Below are positions 1 through 8,681 of a stretch of 64,000 bases of DNA, piece by piece. Source of the stretch: Clostridium_S neuense. Its GTDB lineage: Bacteria > Bacillota > Clostridia > Clostridiales > Clostridiaceae. The notes under the pieces are model-generated. The model was not told the DNA's origin, did not search any database, and saw only the letters and a list, made by a program, of their open reading frames with translations. The position numbers and the translations under genes are program-made. Each line of letters begins with the position of its first letter. Within the stretch, counting starts at the first letter, position 1. Where the stretch lies: positions 186,001 through 250,000 of the forward strand of contig NZ_JBJIAA010000006.1 of assembly GCF_045310695.1 (NCBI RefSeq), read 5' to 3'.

Positions 1-207
1 GTTAAAACCTGAACATTAACTTTCACCAAATGTTAACTCTCTATATTGCCCTAATTTAACAATTAAAACATTCAGAACAGATACATAACTTACTTCTTTC
101 CTTCATCAAATTTATTTACAATATACATAATTTATATCACAATGTCCAACTAATGTCAAATATTTTTACAAATTTATATTTTAAATAAGTATCTCTTTAA
201 ATTCACC

Positions 208-1122
208 TTAGGAAGCTTGCTCCGTTTTTTCATTATCATTCTCATTTTTATTTTCATTTCCTGCAAACATACTAAACACAATTCCACTTATAATTAAAAG
301 TGCACCTATAATAAATCTTGCATTTATGCTTTCTCCAAGAAAAATAAAACCAAGAAAAACAGAAACCATAGGTTGTACAGGATAAAAAAGAGAACATTTT
401 CCGGCTTCAATCATTGAAAGACTTTTATTCCAAAGTAAATGTGACAAGCCAGTACAAATAATTCCCATGTAAAGCAAACAAATTAAATTTGTCATTGTAA
501 AAATTTCACCATGTGAAGTATTCATAAGTTCAAAAATTGAAGCTGGAGCTGAAAATATCATAGCAACAATTATAGCATAAGTTGTAACAGTAATAGCATC
601 ATATTTTTGTGTAATACGGCGTACCATAACCGACATTAATGACCATGAAATAACGGATACTATAGAAAATGCAATTCCTAATAAAGCTCCTCCCTTGCCT
701 GCTCCTCCAATAATTATATAAGCTCCTAAAACAGAGGCAATTACAGCGACAACCTTATTTAAAGTAATTTTTTCTTTTAAAATTGGAACAGCAAACGCAA
801 TTATGAATACAGGATTCATTGAATTAATAAGTGAAGCAATGGATGCATTTGCAAGCTTTGTGCCTATCATTTGAGCACCTATTGAAATAAAATATCCAAA
901 AAATCCAATAAGAAAAATATATTTGTAGTCCTTTTTTTCAATAACATCTCTTTTATTAATTTTAAGGATGCCTAAAAGCACAACTGCCGCTATTAAATAT
1001 CTAAAAAACAAAACAGTAACAGGTGGTATGCTTGCTAGTACAAATTTACTTACTACATATAAGCTTCCCCATGCACTAGTTGTAATAATTAAATATAAGT
1101 ACGCTAGTCTTTTGTTATTCAT
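208..1122 (-). CDS. EamA/DMT-family permease
   Basis: This is a 304-residue polytopic membrane protein of the drug/metabolite transporter superfamily. It has about ten hydrophobic segments arranged as two EamA repeats (roughly residues 5-137 and 149-286), the usual length and layout of the family. Such proteins export small metabolites or amino acids, but the substrate cannot be read from the sequence. The last ~18 residues form a very hydrophilic Asn/Glu/Lys tail. A GGGAGG site lies just upstream of the ATG. It is a single-gene unit. Family is confident, substrate unknown. Confidence 0.88.
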   Translation of the reverse strand: MNNKRLAYLYLIITTSAWGSLYVVSKFVLASIPPVTVLFFRYLIAAVVLLGILKINKRDVIEKKDYKYIFLIGFFGYFISIGAQMIGTKLANASIASLINSMNPVFIIAFAVPILKEKITLNKVVAVIASVLGAYIIIGGAGKGGALLGIAFSIVSVISWSLMSVMVRRITQKYDAITVTTYAIIVAMIFSAPASIFELMNTSHGEIFTMTNLICLLYMGIICTGLSHLLWNKSLSMIEAGKCSLFYPVQPMVSVFLGFIFLGESINARFIIGALLIISGIVFSMFAGNENKNENDNEKTEQAS

Positions 1123-1140
1123 GCTTATTCCTCCCTATAG

Positions 1141-1238
1141 ATAAACCTACTCAACTATTGAAATTCACGTGCACCATAATGCCCAGAAGACGGCATTTTG
1201 TACAAATAAATTTCAAGTTTCAAGGTGTTTTATCTTTA
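1141..1238. repeat. ~100-bp palindromic intergenic repeat, copy 1
   Basis: Imperfect inverted repeat whose arms share the blocks GATAAAC, GAAATT, a G-AC pair and ATGCC around a short centre near CAGAAGACGGC. Related copies are at 13765-13867, 13866-13960, 54921-55024 and 61436-61545. It contains a meaningless short open frame. Confidence 0.8.
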
Positions 1239-1313
1239 AATATACAAAACATTTTTATTATATACCCTTTTTGCGTACTTAACGAACTTTATAAACATAT
1301 TTTTCAAGCACAT

Positions 1314-1515
1314 CTACTTTTTCAAATCAATTTTAAACTTTAAATCCTCTCTTATTTCAATATCACTAAGATCATGTGTGCATATTTTTTATTTTTATCT
1401 AATACTCTAAATATAACCCTATATACAACTGTGGCATAAATATCAAATATATATTCCATTGCTTTAGGATTCTTATTTTTTAGTTCATCCAAGAAATTTT
1501 TTCATCAATACGCAC
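1314..1515 (-). pseudogene. ECF sigma-factor N-terminal fragment
   Basis: Starting from a GTG with a GGGGGA ribosome site, the minus strand encodes a stretch resembling sigma-70 region 2.1 (NFLDELKNKNPKAMEYIFDI, then a TVVYRVIFRVL-like helix). It reads only after one frameshift in the A-run just behind the start and a second near 1345. The frame ends about 65 codons in, so regions 2.4 and 4 are missing. A normal ECF factor has about 160-190 residues. It is a decayed remnant; the family call rests on pattern recognition. Confidence 0.5.
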
Positions 1516-1641
1516 TTTTTTCCCCCTTGCATAACTCAATTCTTAAAGAGCTCTTCATGTATTAATACAAAATAAATTTATATTTCTATCATCAAATTAT
1601 AATTTATATGTTTATTTATCGATTGCAAACTAGCTCAACTG

Positions 1642-1692
1642 CAAAAAATCAAAAGAACCCTAAATATATTACAGCAATTTAAGGTTCTTTAA
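1642..1692 (-). terminator. Rho-independent terminator of mscL
   Basis: Inverted repeat AAGAACCtTAAAT / ATATTTAGGGTTCTT followed on the minus strand by a T-rich run, directly after the mscL stop codon. Confidence 0.75.
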
Positions 1693-1697
1693 TTAAC

Positions 1698-2096
1698 TTA
1701 TTTATTTTTTAATATATCTCTAATTTCTTTTATAAGCACTACCTCTTCTGATTCCACTTTCACTTCTTCTGAACTTCTATCCTTGTTTTCTATTCTTAAT
1801 TTACTTATTAATCTAACAAACAAAAAAATCGAAAAAGATATTATCAAAAAATCAATTATGTTTTGAATAAAATTTCCGTAGTTAAGTGTAATAGCTGGCA
1901 CGTTACCGTATTTTCCCTTTATAACAACTTTTAAATAGGTAAAATTTATTCCACCTGTTATAAATCCCATTAACGGCATAATTATATCATTTACAAGAGA
2001 AGTAACTATTTTGCCAAAAGCATTTCCAACAATAACTCCAACAGCTAAATCTATTATATTCCCTTTCACTGCAAATTCTTTAAATTCCTTTAACAT
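1698..2096 (-). CDS. mscL: large-conductance mechanosensitive channel MscL
   Basis: A 132-residue inner-membrane channel that releases solutes under hypo-osmotic shock. The N-terminal signature is present (FKEFAVKGNIIDLAVGVIVG), followed by TM1, a periplasmic loop, TM2 (about residues 75-98) and a charged C-terminal helix, matching the standard ~130-150-residue length. GGAGT precedes the ATG. It is monocistronic between two terminators. Confident. Confidence 0.95.
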   Translation of the reverse strand: MLKEFKEFAVKGNIIDLAVGVIVGNAFGKIVTSLVNDIIMPLMGFITGGINFTYLKVVIKGKYGNVPAITLNYGNFIQNIIDFLIISFSIFLFVRLISKLRIENKDRSSEEVKVESEEVVLIKEIRDILKNK

Positions 2097-2159
2097 TGAA
2101 GTACACTCCTAATTATCAATAAATTTACTGTAGTTTTAGCAGTTTAATAATTAATAATT

Positions 2160-2205
2160 CATAAAAAAATAAGTGAAACAGTAATATTAAGCATTACTGT
2201 TTCAC
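2160..2205 (-). terminator. terminator of the Cof-type HAD gene
   Basis: Perfect 13-bp stem (GTGAAACAGTAAT) with a 7-nt loop, followed on the minus strand by TTATTTTTTTAT. It lies just downstream of the HAD phosphatase gene. Confidence 0.85.
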
Positions 2206-2252
2206 CTAAGCCTAAATAACCATTACTTTTCCTGCTGCAAAAGTTTCTAAAA

Positions 2253-3044
2253 TCAAATAATATTGTAATATGCTAAAGCGTGTTCAATTCCACTATCCAT
2301 TATATCTTTTGTAACAAAGGATACTAAATCAAATAAAACGGAAGTACTATTTCCCATAGCAATACTATTTGGAACATATTCAAGCATTGGCAAATCATTA
2401 GTACTATCCCCAATTGCATAGCAATCTTCTAAAGGAATATTTAAATAATCCTCTAGAAATTTAATTCCAGTTGCCTTCGAATATCCCTTAATAACTATCT
2501 CTCCAAAGTTTTCTCCCCTATCAATATAGTCAAAATCCTTTGTGATAAATGAGTAAAAAGTTTGAAAATCACTATTTTTATTTATCCATATAACAAATTT
2601 ATCGAAAACAATATCAGGCTCGTCCCAAGATTTTGTTACGTCAACGCCTCTTCTTTTTAAGCTGCTTCTTAATTGTGCTATTCTCTCGGAATCCTCTTTA
2701 GCGTTATCGAAGAAAAAATTATCTGAGCCCTCTAAAAGAGCATCAATCTTGCATTCACGAAGCTTTTTTACAATTTCAACACATTTTTCATGTGGAATAG
2801 ACTCCTTTAAAAGTGGTTGTCCATTTAGATATATAGTCGATCCACATCCACAAATATATCCATCAAACCCAATTTCACGCACTTCCTTAGTAACATTAAA
2901 ATATGTTCTTCCTGTATTTATAAAAACTAAATTTCCATTTTCACGCGCTTTTCTTATGGCCTTTATTGTTGTTTTTGGAATCACATGAGTATCCTCATCA
3001 ATTATGGTTCCGTCAATATCAAAAAAAATCATTTTCCTACTCAT
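2253..3044 (-). CDS. Cof-type HAD-IIB family hydrolase
   Basis: A 263-residue HAD phosphatase, subclass IIB. Motif I is FFDIDGTIID near the N-terminus, motif II is NTGRT near residue 43, and motif IV is GDSTNDLPML near residue 212, with the IIB cap between. Members dephosphorylate sugar phosphates, nucleotides or flavin intermediates; specificity cannot be inferred. GGAAGG precedes the ATG. It is a stand-alone gene with its own terminator. Confidence 0.9.
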   Translation of the reverse strand: MSRKMIFFDIDGTIIDEDTHVIPKTTIKAIRKARENGNLVFINTGRTYFNVTKEVREIGFDGYICGCGSTIYLNGQPLLKESIPHEKCVEIVKKLRECKIDALLEGSDNFFFDNAKEDSERIAQLRSSLKRRGVDVTKSWDEPDIVFDKFVIWINKNSDFQTFYSFITKDFDYIDRGENFGEIVIKGYSKATGIKFLEDYLNIPLEDCYAIGDSTNDLPMLEYVPNSIAMGNSTSVLFDLVSFVTKDIMDSGIEHALAYYNII

Positions 3045-3404
3045 TTAACTTTACCTTCCTTTAACTTTAGTTTTTTCACTTACAAAGTAAAAAAGTACAC
3101 AATTATTTTTATGTATACTTTAACATCTCTAATTTATATACGTACCATTACTTAATCCTTATGAAAATAATTTTCATTCCACTATTTATATTTTTAAAAC
3201 CATTTTTGATTTCATAATGCATTTTAATCTCAAACTTAAACATATATTCACTAACCTTCGTAATGGCACCTCAAGAGTTTAAACATTAATTATTATTTTT
3301 TAATTGTATCATAAAAAGTTATAGTAAACTACCACTTTGCAGCTTATTTTACAGACTCTATATTTAATTCCTCGCTAAATAGATTAGTTTTGCGTCCCCA
3401 TGAT
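3045..3404. other. intergenic, no recognisable feature
   Basis: AT-rich DNA upstream of the HAD gene. I see no convincing gene or RNA; it probably contains only the HAD promoter. Confidence 0.4.
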
Positions 3405-3604
3405 TACCATTAAAAATTATTTACAATAATTTTGATAGTAAGCAAATTAAATTAGTCATTTATGCAGCTAAAACTGCAACAGTTTTTATTAAAGGAGAAA
3501 GAGAATTAGATAAGAAATTCATTGATTACGCAAAAATCAATGAATACAAAAATAGCTTCACACCAACTTGTAGAATAAATTGGTATACAAAAAAATATCA
3601 ATAA
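3405..3604 (+). pseudogene. C-terminal fragment of an unidentified protein
   Basis: An open stretch of about 65 codons with protein-like composition (for example KLVIYAAKTATVFIKGEREL, then a basic Trp/Tyr-containing tail) ends at a TAA at 3602-3604. There is no start codon or ribosome site, and an in-frame stop bounds it upstream. It looks like the end of a gene whose front has been lost. I do not recognise the family. Confidence 0.4.
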
Positions 3605-3627
3605 GAAATAAATCCATATATGTACAT

Positions 3628-3700
3628 TTGACAATAATATTTATTTATAATTTAAGTGCTGCATAATAAATTATACAGCACTTAAAAATTTATTTGTCAA
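3628..3700 (-). terminator. terminator of the NlpC/P60 gene
   Basis: Nested inverted repeats (TTGACAA...TTGTCAA outside, AAGTGCTG...CAGCACTT inside) lie immediately after the NlpC/P60 stop codon on the minus strand. Confidence 0.7.
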
Positions 3701-3712
3701 TTCAGGTTTATA

Positions 3713-4858
3713 CTAATTAAAAATTCTTCTTGCTGTAGCATAATGTTGTGTCCAATAATTACTATTTAAGTCAGAATAACTAACTCCAGCGCTTCCCGCT
3801 GCTATAAACTGTCCATTTCCTACGTATATACCAACATGGGTTGGATTTACTCCATTATATGTGTTATTGAAAAAAACTAAATCACCAGGTTCAAGATCAG
3901 ATTTAGACACCGGCGTACCTAAATTAACTTGTTCTTCTGAAGTTCTTGGTAGTGAAACATTAAAGTGAGCATATACATATTGAACAAAACCGGAGCAATC
4001 AAATCCATTTGAACTAGTTCCACCCCATACATATGGTACACCTAAAAACTTTTTTGCATAATTTACAACATCTTGTCCTTTATGATTGTTAGGATCAATT
4101 ACATTCAAGGTTACTGAAGTAGATGCTAATTTTGTACTGCCTTTCATAGCATAAGCATATATTGTATATGTGCCTGGAGTTGAGAACGTCATATATTCAC
4201 TGTATCCACAATTTACATTGTTATAATAATTTGGATATAGTTGTGCTACATCAGGTCTTGAAAGATTAACAGTAAGACTGTGATTAAACCAGCTGCTAGA
4301 TCCATTGCTTACCCAAATATCTACGGTATCAACTCCTGAAACTCCACTGTTCAACGCCCACCCTCTTAATAAAATAGGCTGATTTAGCGGAACAGTTTCA
4401 TTGTCACTCAGTTCAAGGTTTATTTTTGGTGAAGAACTAACAGTGATTGAAACTGTAGAAGATGTTTTTGTACCATCATTTCCTATAGCCCAAACAGTTA
4501 AAGTATGAGTTCCTACGGATAAATCCTTTAAATTGTAGTCATATCCGGATGTATCGGCATCAGGATATGCAGGATATGCTTGTTTAACATCTGGTCTTGA
4601 ATAACCAAAGCCATCACCTTTAACTAAGCTTTTCTTCCAGGAACCATCGACCCAAATATCGATTGCTTTTATACCCGATGTATTTAATCCCCAACCTCTT
4701 ATTCTTATTGGGGCTTGTACATCAAATGTTGAGTTATTTGAAATTTCCAGACCAATTTTAGGATCTAAAGCAGCAGCCTTTGAAGTTACAGCTGGCGATA
4801 ACAATAGAAGTATCCCTACAAATAGAAAGAAACCAATAGATTTTTTTAATTTTTTCAT
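3713..4858 (-). CDS. secreted NlpC/P60 peptidoglycan endopeptidase with two Ig-like repeats
   Basis: A 381-residue exported cell-wall hydrolase. Residues 1-30 form a Sec signal peptide (KK, hydrophobic core, then SKAAA). Two homologous ~105-residue repeats follow (about 34-140 and 144-252), each with an R/LRGW segment, an IDIWV strand and an S-RPDV...YP loop, probably beta-sandwich wall-binding modules. The C-terminal NlpC/P60 domain (about 262-381) shows the catalytic Cys in FDCSGFVQYVY and His in THVGIYVG; this family cleaves D-Glu-to-diamino-acid links in stem peptides. AAGGAGG precedes the start. It is a single gene with a terminator. Domain call confident, role (cell separation or turnover) inferred. 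Confidence 0.92.
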   Translation of the reverse strand: MKKLKKSIGFFLFVGILLLLSPAVTSKAAALDPKIGLEISNNSTFDVQAPIRIRGWGLNTSGIKAIDIWVDGSWKKSLVKGDGFGYSRPDVKQAYPAYPDADTSGYDYNLKDLSVGTHTLTVWAIGNDGTKTSSTVSITVSSSPKINLELSDNETVPLNQPILLRGWALNSGVSGVDTVDIWVSNGSSSWFNHSLTVNLSRPDVAQLYPNYYNNVNCGYSEYMTFSTPGTYTIYAYAMKGSTKLASTSVTLNVIDPNNHKGQDVVNYAKKFLGVPYVWGGTSSNGFDCSGFVQYVYAHFNVSLPRTSEEQVNLGTPVSKSDLEPGDLVFFNNTYNGVNPTHVGIYVGNGQFIAAGSAGVSYSDLNSNYWTQHYATARRIFN

Positions 4859-5465
4859 GCTTGTCCTCCTTATTCTTTAATTACTTGCATGATTCTTCAA
4901 CATTGAGCTTTCTTAATCTTAATTTGATTAATTATTTGTATTTAATATACTTTTATTGCATTATATTACATACAAATAAAAAAATCAATAAAATAGTAAA
5001 AATTTTAAGTTGCATATTTTTTTATAAATAATTGTAATTAGATTTTAGACTATAAATAGTTTGAATTTATATGAATATATAAATTCAAACTAAATTGTAT
5101 CAGTTTATTGGCTTAATATCGGTATTTTGCCCTTTACAATTCATATAAAAATTTTGATATTGAAACTTAAATATGTAATTTTAGACTTATAAAAATAAAT
5201 ATACTGAAACATGGCTTAAAGTTTTTAGATTAATTTTGAAAATTTACAAATAAAAAAAGCCTGAATTAACTTCAAGCCTTTTTTAATCCTTTTATCTTTT
5301 ATACATATAGAACAATAAAAATCTTAATAATTTAATATATTTATATTTACTTAAATTCTTTCTGTCATATCCTTAAAAATTTCATACTTTCCCTAATGTT
5401 TTCTTTTTAATTACTCTTTGCGGTATGTCCATACCTTTTATATAAGATTAATAAAGTAATTATTA
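4859..5465. other. 607-bp intergenic region with two hairpins
   Basis: No gene is visible. It holds the NlpC/P60 promoter region, a perfect 16-bp-stem hairpin at 5057-5092 and a weaker GCCTGAA/TTCAAGCC hairpin flanked by A and T runs at about 5249-5287, which could act as a terminator on either strand. Confidence 0.5.
5057..5092. repeat. perfect 36-nt hairpin
   Basis: TAGTTTGAATTTATAT and its exact reverse complement are separated by the tetraloop GAAT. It is far from any stop codon, so it is not an obvious terminator; it may be the end of a vanished mobile element. Confidence 0.6.
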
Positions 5466-6170
5466 CTATTTAAGGACACTGCTAAATGAACATCTGTCAG
5501 CTCTTGTAAATGCAATTGAATATTCTACAGGTTCTTCTGCAACATTTAAAGTAATTCCTTTTGAAACCAATACGGCTGTTCCTTCTTTTATGTCTAAATA
5601 TTTACCTTCTTCTAGTCCAACATATTGCATGCTAACATCCTGTCTTTGTTTTAATAGCTTTATTTTAAAATCTCTTTCCAAAATTTTATATAAAGAATTA
5701 TTTTCTAAATCATATTTTTCAATTCCTTTACAAAGATTGCTTGGAATATATGATATTTCAAAATCCAAAGGTTTTTCATCAACAATTCTAATTCTCTTTA
5801 TTTCTAATACCTCTCTACCTAAAAAAATAGATAATGCTTTTGCTAATTCCTTGTTTGCTTCTACTATTTTAATTGATACTAATTTAGTACTTATACAAAG
5901 GCCCCTATTCTTCATGGTTTCAGTAAAAGACATAAAGTGGCACAAATCTCTATCAATTTTTTTAGGTGAAACATAATTTTCTCTACCATCCTTGCTATAT
6001 AAAACCCCTTCATTAATTAATTTATCAATTGCTCTTCGTAAGGTTGTTCTATTTACTTTCCAAATTTCTGCTAATTCTCTTTCAGATGGTAATTTATCAT
6101 GCTCCTTTAAATTATTAATATCAATATACTCTTCAATTCTATCAGAAATTTCAATACTAACTAATCCCAT
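5466..6170 (-). CDS. GntR/HutC-family regulator with UTRA domain
   Basis: About 234 residues from the ATG at 6170. It has an N-terminal GntR winged helix (LPSERELAEIWKVNRTTLRR, recognition helix) and a C-terminal UTRA effector domain ending in the typical YSIAFTRADRCSF strand. Such repressors respond to a sugar phosphate or related ligand. The open frame extends to 6248, but the first ATG lacks a ribosome site; the ATG at 6170 has GGGAAG in front and puts the helix at the usual distance. An ATG at 6191 is the alternative. It lies back to back with a second UTRA regulator and near the sugar-amine operon. Confidence 0.85.
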   Translation of the reverse strand: MGLVSIEISDRIEEYIDINNLKEHDKLPSERELAEIWKVNRTTLRRAIDKLINEGVLYSKDGRENYVSPKKIDRDLCHFMSFTETMKNRGLCISTKLVSIKIVEANKELAKALSIFLGREVLEIKRIRIVDEKPLDFEISYIPSNLCKGIEKYDLENNSLYKILERDFKIKLLKQRQDVSMQYVGLEEGKYLDIKEGTAVLVSKGITLNVAEEPVEYSIAFTRADRCSFSSVLK

Positions 6171-6383
6171 GTATCTTCCCACTTTAAGCATTGCCCCCTT
6201 ACTTCTTTGTATAAAAACATTATCAATTACTAATAAATAATATATCAATTATTACAAAAACACAAGTATATGATGATGCCTTAAATATATTTTACACGCA
6301 ATTAATTTAATGATATAATTTTTGTGATTAAATAAGATATTTAATAAAACATTAATAATATACATAAATTGGAGGATAATGTA

Positions 6384-7094
6384 TTGGCTTCTAAAATTCC
6401 AATGAATATACAACTAAAGGATCTTATAAAAGAAAAAATCGAAACAGGTATATATAAATATGGAGAATTAATTCCATCTGAAAGAGAACTTGCAGCAACA
6501 TATGGACTGAATCGAATGACCGTTAGAAATGCCATATCTAAATTAGTAGATGAAGGACTTTTAAAAAAAGTGCGTGGAAAAGGTACATTTGTGACAAATC
6601 CAAAAATTCAAAATGATCTTTATAGGATTCAGGGATTTGGAAAAATGCTTTTGGACAAAGGAATTATTCCTTCTACTAAAGTATTATATACAAAAAAAAG
6701 AAAAGCTGGCTATAAATACAGTAAAATTTTTAATATAAAAGAAAGCGATTATATATATAGAATAATACGACTAAGATTAGGGAACAATGAGCCTATATCT
6801 ATTGAAGATACTTTTGTGCCATACGGAATTATAAAAAACATAGAAAAAAGTAATTTTGAAGTATATTCTCTTTATGATTTGTTTTTAGCTAATAATACTT
6901 ACTTAGCAAAAGGTTATGAAACTTTAACTCTAGTAAATATAGATAGAAGTATAGCTAAACTTTTAAACTTACCTTTAGATAGTGCAGTATTCCTAAATAC
7001 TATTACAGTTATTAATAACAATGATAAAGTAGTTGAATATACAAAATCGTATATAAGCGGTGAAAAATGCAGCTTTTATAATGATTTAGTTTAG
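6384..7094 (+). CDS. GntR/HutC-family regulator with UTRA domain
   Basis: About 236 residues, starting at TTG 6384, because GGAGG at 6371-6375 is correctly spaced for it; an in-frame TTG at 6369 overlaps the ribosome site. The N-terminal winged helix shows IPSERELAATYGLNRMTVRN, followed by a UTRA domain (about 95-235) ending VEYTKSYISGEKCSFY. UTRA regulators of fructosamine operons (FrlR, FraR) have this build, so it is a plausible regulator of the operon at 8.7-13.7 kb, but that link is inferred from proximity. It is divergent from the other GntR gene. Confidence 0.87.
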   Translation: MASKIPMNIQLKDLIKEKIETGIYKYGELIPSERELAATYGLNRMTVRNAISKLVDEGLLKKVRGKGTFVTNPKIQNDLYRIQGFGKMLLDKGIIPSTKVLYTKKRKAGYKYSKIFNIKESDYIYRIIRLRLGNNEPISIEDTFVPYGIIKNIEKSNFEVYSLYDLFLANNTYLAKGYETLTLVNIDRSIAKLLNLPLDSAVFLNTITVINNNDKVVEYTKSYISGEKCSFYNDLV

Positions 7095-7200
7095 AATATT
7101 TTTAATTATTATTAGTCCTAAAAACTCTTTTTTCAAAGCAAAGCGTTTTTAGTTAAGTTCTTAGTCATTAAAATATAATTTTTTTGAAATAAGTACAGAA

Positions 7201-7231
7201 AGCTGTGCACTAATTTTTTTAGTGCACAGCT
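7201..7231. terminator. hairpin terminator between gntR and the DUF4867 gene
   Basis: Perfect 13-bp stem AGCTGTGCACTAA with a T5 loop, then T-rich DNA on the plus strand and A-rich DNA on the other side. It can serve the convergent genes on both strands. Confidence 0.8.
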
Positions 7232-7347
7232 TATTATTACTCTAATAAATCATATACAAATCACTAATTTACTTTTGTTACCATACTGCTTATCTCATAT
7301 TACATAAAGTTTTTTTATTCTATTTAAAATTTAATCTTGTGCAATCT

Positions 7348-8022
7348 TTAGTTTCCAGACGTTCCATAGTCTAACTTAATTTCTGGAATATCTCCAACAA
7401 AACCTGGAATTGCTCCATTTTTTACTTTTTGTTCTTGAGATGGATGTGTTATAAAATATTTATTTTTCTTAGTTAAAAGTTTGTTATGATCTTTCTCAAT
7501 AACAGTATTTGTGCCTTTTAACAATACAACCAGTGTTATGAAACCATTTTCACTTACGTTACAAGGTGTATAGTGCAAAGTTGTTGTATATAATTCAACA
7601 ACTTGTCCTTTTTTTACATAAAATGATTCTATATTTTTTGATTCATATGTGCAATCCTTCATATCCTGCAACCTACCAACCATTATTATACAATCAGTTA
7701 CTGCAACAATTGTTTCACTTCCCTGATGATATTCTAAACCTGTTAACATTGTATTTTGACCAGAACAGCAACCAACTTCAATATCTAAACCACCATAAAC
7801 CTCATATTTGATATCATCAACAACAGAAAATGTTTCTAATTCTTTTACGCTTTCACAGTATTTGGTGCCTTTTTTAGGAATACATATTGATTTCTCAGCA
7901 TAATCTAATATCAAGCTACAATCAATATTATTTAGGACGCGGCCATATTGTCTAAAGTTAATATCGCTTAAATCCATTATTTTCAATTCATTATTCATTT
8001 TCCTAATCATATCAATATTCAT
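7348..8022 (-). CDS. DUF4867 family protein
   Basis: A 224-residue soluble protein that I assign to DUF4867 from its overall pattern: an ETFSVVDDI segment, a GCCSGQNTMLTGLEYHQGSE core, and a cupin-like stretch where KKGQVVELYTTTLHYTPCNV could place His and Glu as metal ligands. The biochemical role is unknown; members commonly sit next to sugar isomerase or transport genes. Its promoter shares a near-identical regulatory block with the divergent deglycase operon, so it is probably co-induced and works on the same substrate (inference). GAGGTG precedes the ATG. Confidence 0.7.
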   Translation of the reverse strand: MNIDMIRKMNNELKIMDLSDINFRQYGRVLNNIDCSLILDYAEKSICIPKKGTKYCESVKELETFSVVDDIKYEVYGGLDIEVGCCSGQNTMLTGLEYHQGSETIVAVTDCIIMVGRLQDMKDCTYESKNIESFYVKKGQVVELYTTTLHYTPCNVSENGFITLVVLLKGTNTVIEKDHNKLLTKKNKYFITHPSQEQKVKNGAIPGFVGDIPEIKLDYGTSGN

Positions 8023-8081
8023 TATAACACCTCTTATTTTTCATAATTAATTATCTAGTAAATTTTGAGTTTATTGTATTA

Positions 8082-8160
8082 TACCTTTACAATATAATAT
8101 ACCTCTCATATTTTATACCAGATTCGATATAAGTGTACCATCATTATTTTATTTAGTCAA
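8082..8160 (-). promoter_or_regulatory. promoter and operator array of the DUF4867 gene
   Basis: Minus strand: TTGACT (8155-8160), a 17-bp spacer, and TACACT (8132-8137). Four direct GGTA half-sites, reading TGGTACA, TGGTATA, AGGTATA and AGGTATA, start with the promoter -10 region and recur every 16-20 bp. The first ~25 bp (GGTACA, TTATATCG, CTGGTAT) match the plus-strand promoter at 8418-8500. Confidence 0.7.
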
Positions 8161-8417
8161 TTTTTTATGAATTTAAATCTCGAGCTAAAATTATTTTAAT
8201 ATGCTGCTATCTTTTTAAATTCAACATCTCCGAAAGTTCACTTTCAAATGATAAATTATCATATACTGAAATATTTTATAAATCACAATTTAAGAATTTT
8301 AGTGCGGTATTATACAGTTCACACATTAAATTTAATACTGTAAACAACTTCACTAGGTATACGTCACTTTAAACAAAATAATTATTTAAAAAATCATGAA
8401 TAAGGATAAACGTTTTC

Positions 8418-8500
8418 TTGACAACGGCATTTCACTATGGTACATTTATATCGTAACTGGTATGCTTTTATATATTGGTATATTTATTAAACGTGGTATA
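8418..8500 (+). promoter_or_regulatory. promoter and operator array of the deglycase operon
   Basis: TTGACA (8418-8423), a 17-bp spacer, and TACATT (8441-8446). TGGTA half-sites begin at 8438, 8458, 8476 and 8494. The TGGTATA half resembles operators of UTRA-type GntR regulators, so one of the two upstream GntR proteins is the likely ligand. It is the mirror image of the DUF4867 promoter. Confidence 0.7.
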
Positions 8501-8562
8501 TATCTGCATAGATTTAGCTAAAACAATATTTTTGTATACTTGTTTAAAAATATACAAAAACG

Positions 8563-8606
8563 ACCGACAAAAACGTATTTAATTTACAATACGCAATAAT
8601 CGGTCA
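8563..8606 (+). promoter_or_regulatory. leader hairpin of the deglycase operon
   Basis: Nested complementary blocks GACCGA...TCGGTC and CGTATT...AATACG in the untranslated leader, 76 nt before the start codon. It has no T-run, so it is not a simple terminator; it may be an RNA structure or a second operator. Confidence 0.45.
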
Positions 8607-8681
8607 AAATGTAATTCTACACAATTAATTATACAGTACTGGAAAAAAAGTACAATACTAAATAAGGGAGGATTTTTTATA

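Larger units (their letters stand above)
8023..8681. other. 659-bp divergent regulatory region
   Basis: No gene. It contains two divergent promoters with matching GGTA direct-repeat arrays (8082-8160 and 8418-8500), an inverted repeat TTTTGTATA...TATACAAAA at 8531-8560, and a hairpin at 8563-8606 in a leader of about 230 nt before the deglycase gene. Confidence 0.7.

Noticed and set aside
1158..1343. 61-codon open frame over repeat copy 1
   Set aside because: It begins inside the palindromic repeat, has no ribosome site and runs into the ECF relic on the other strand.
5590..6240. Two plus-strand open frames opposite the first GntR gene
   Set aside because: The minus-strand GntR/UTRA protein has clear motifs; these are shadows.
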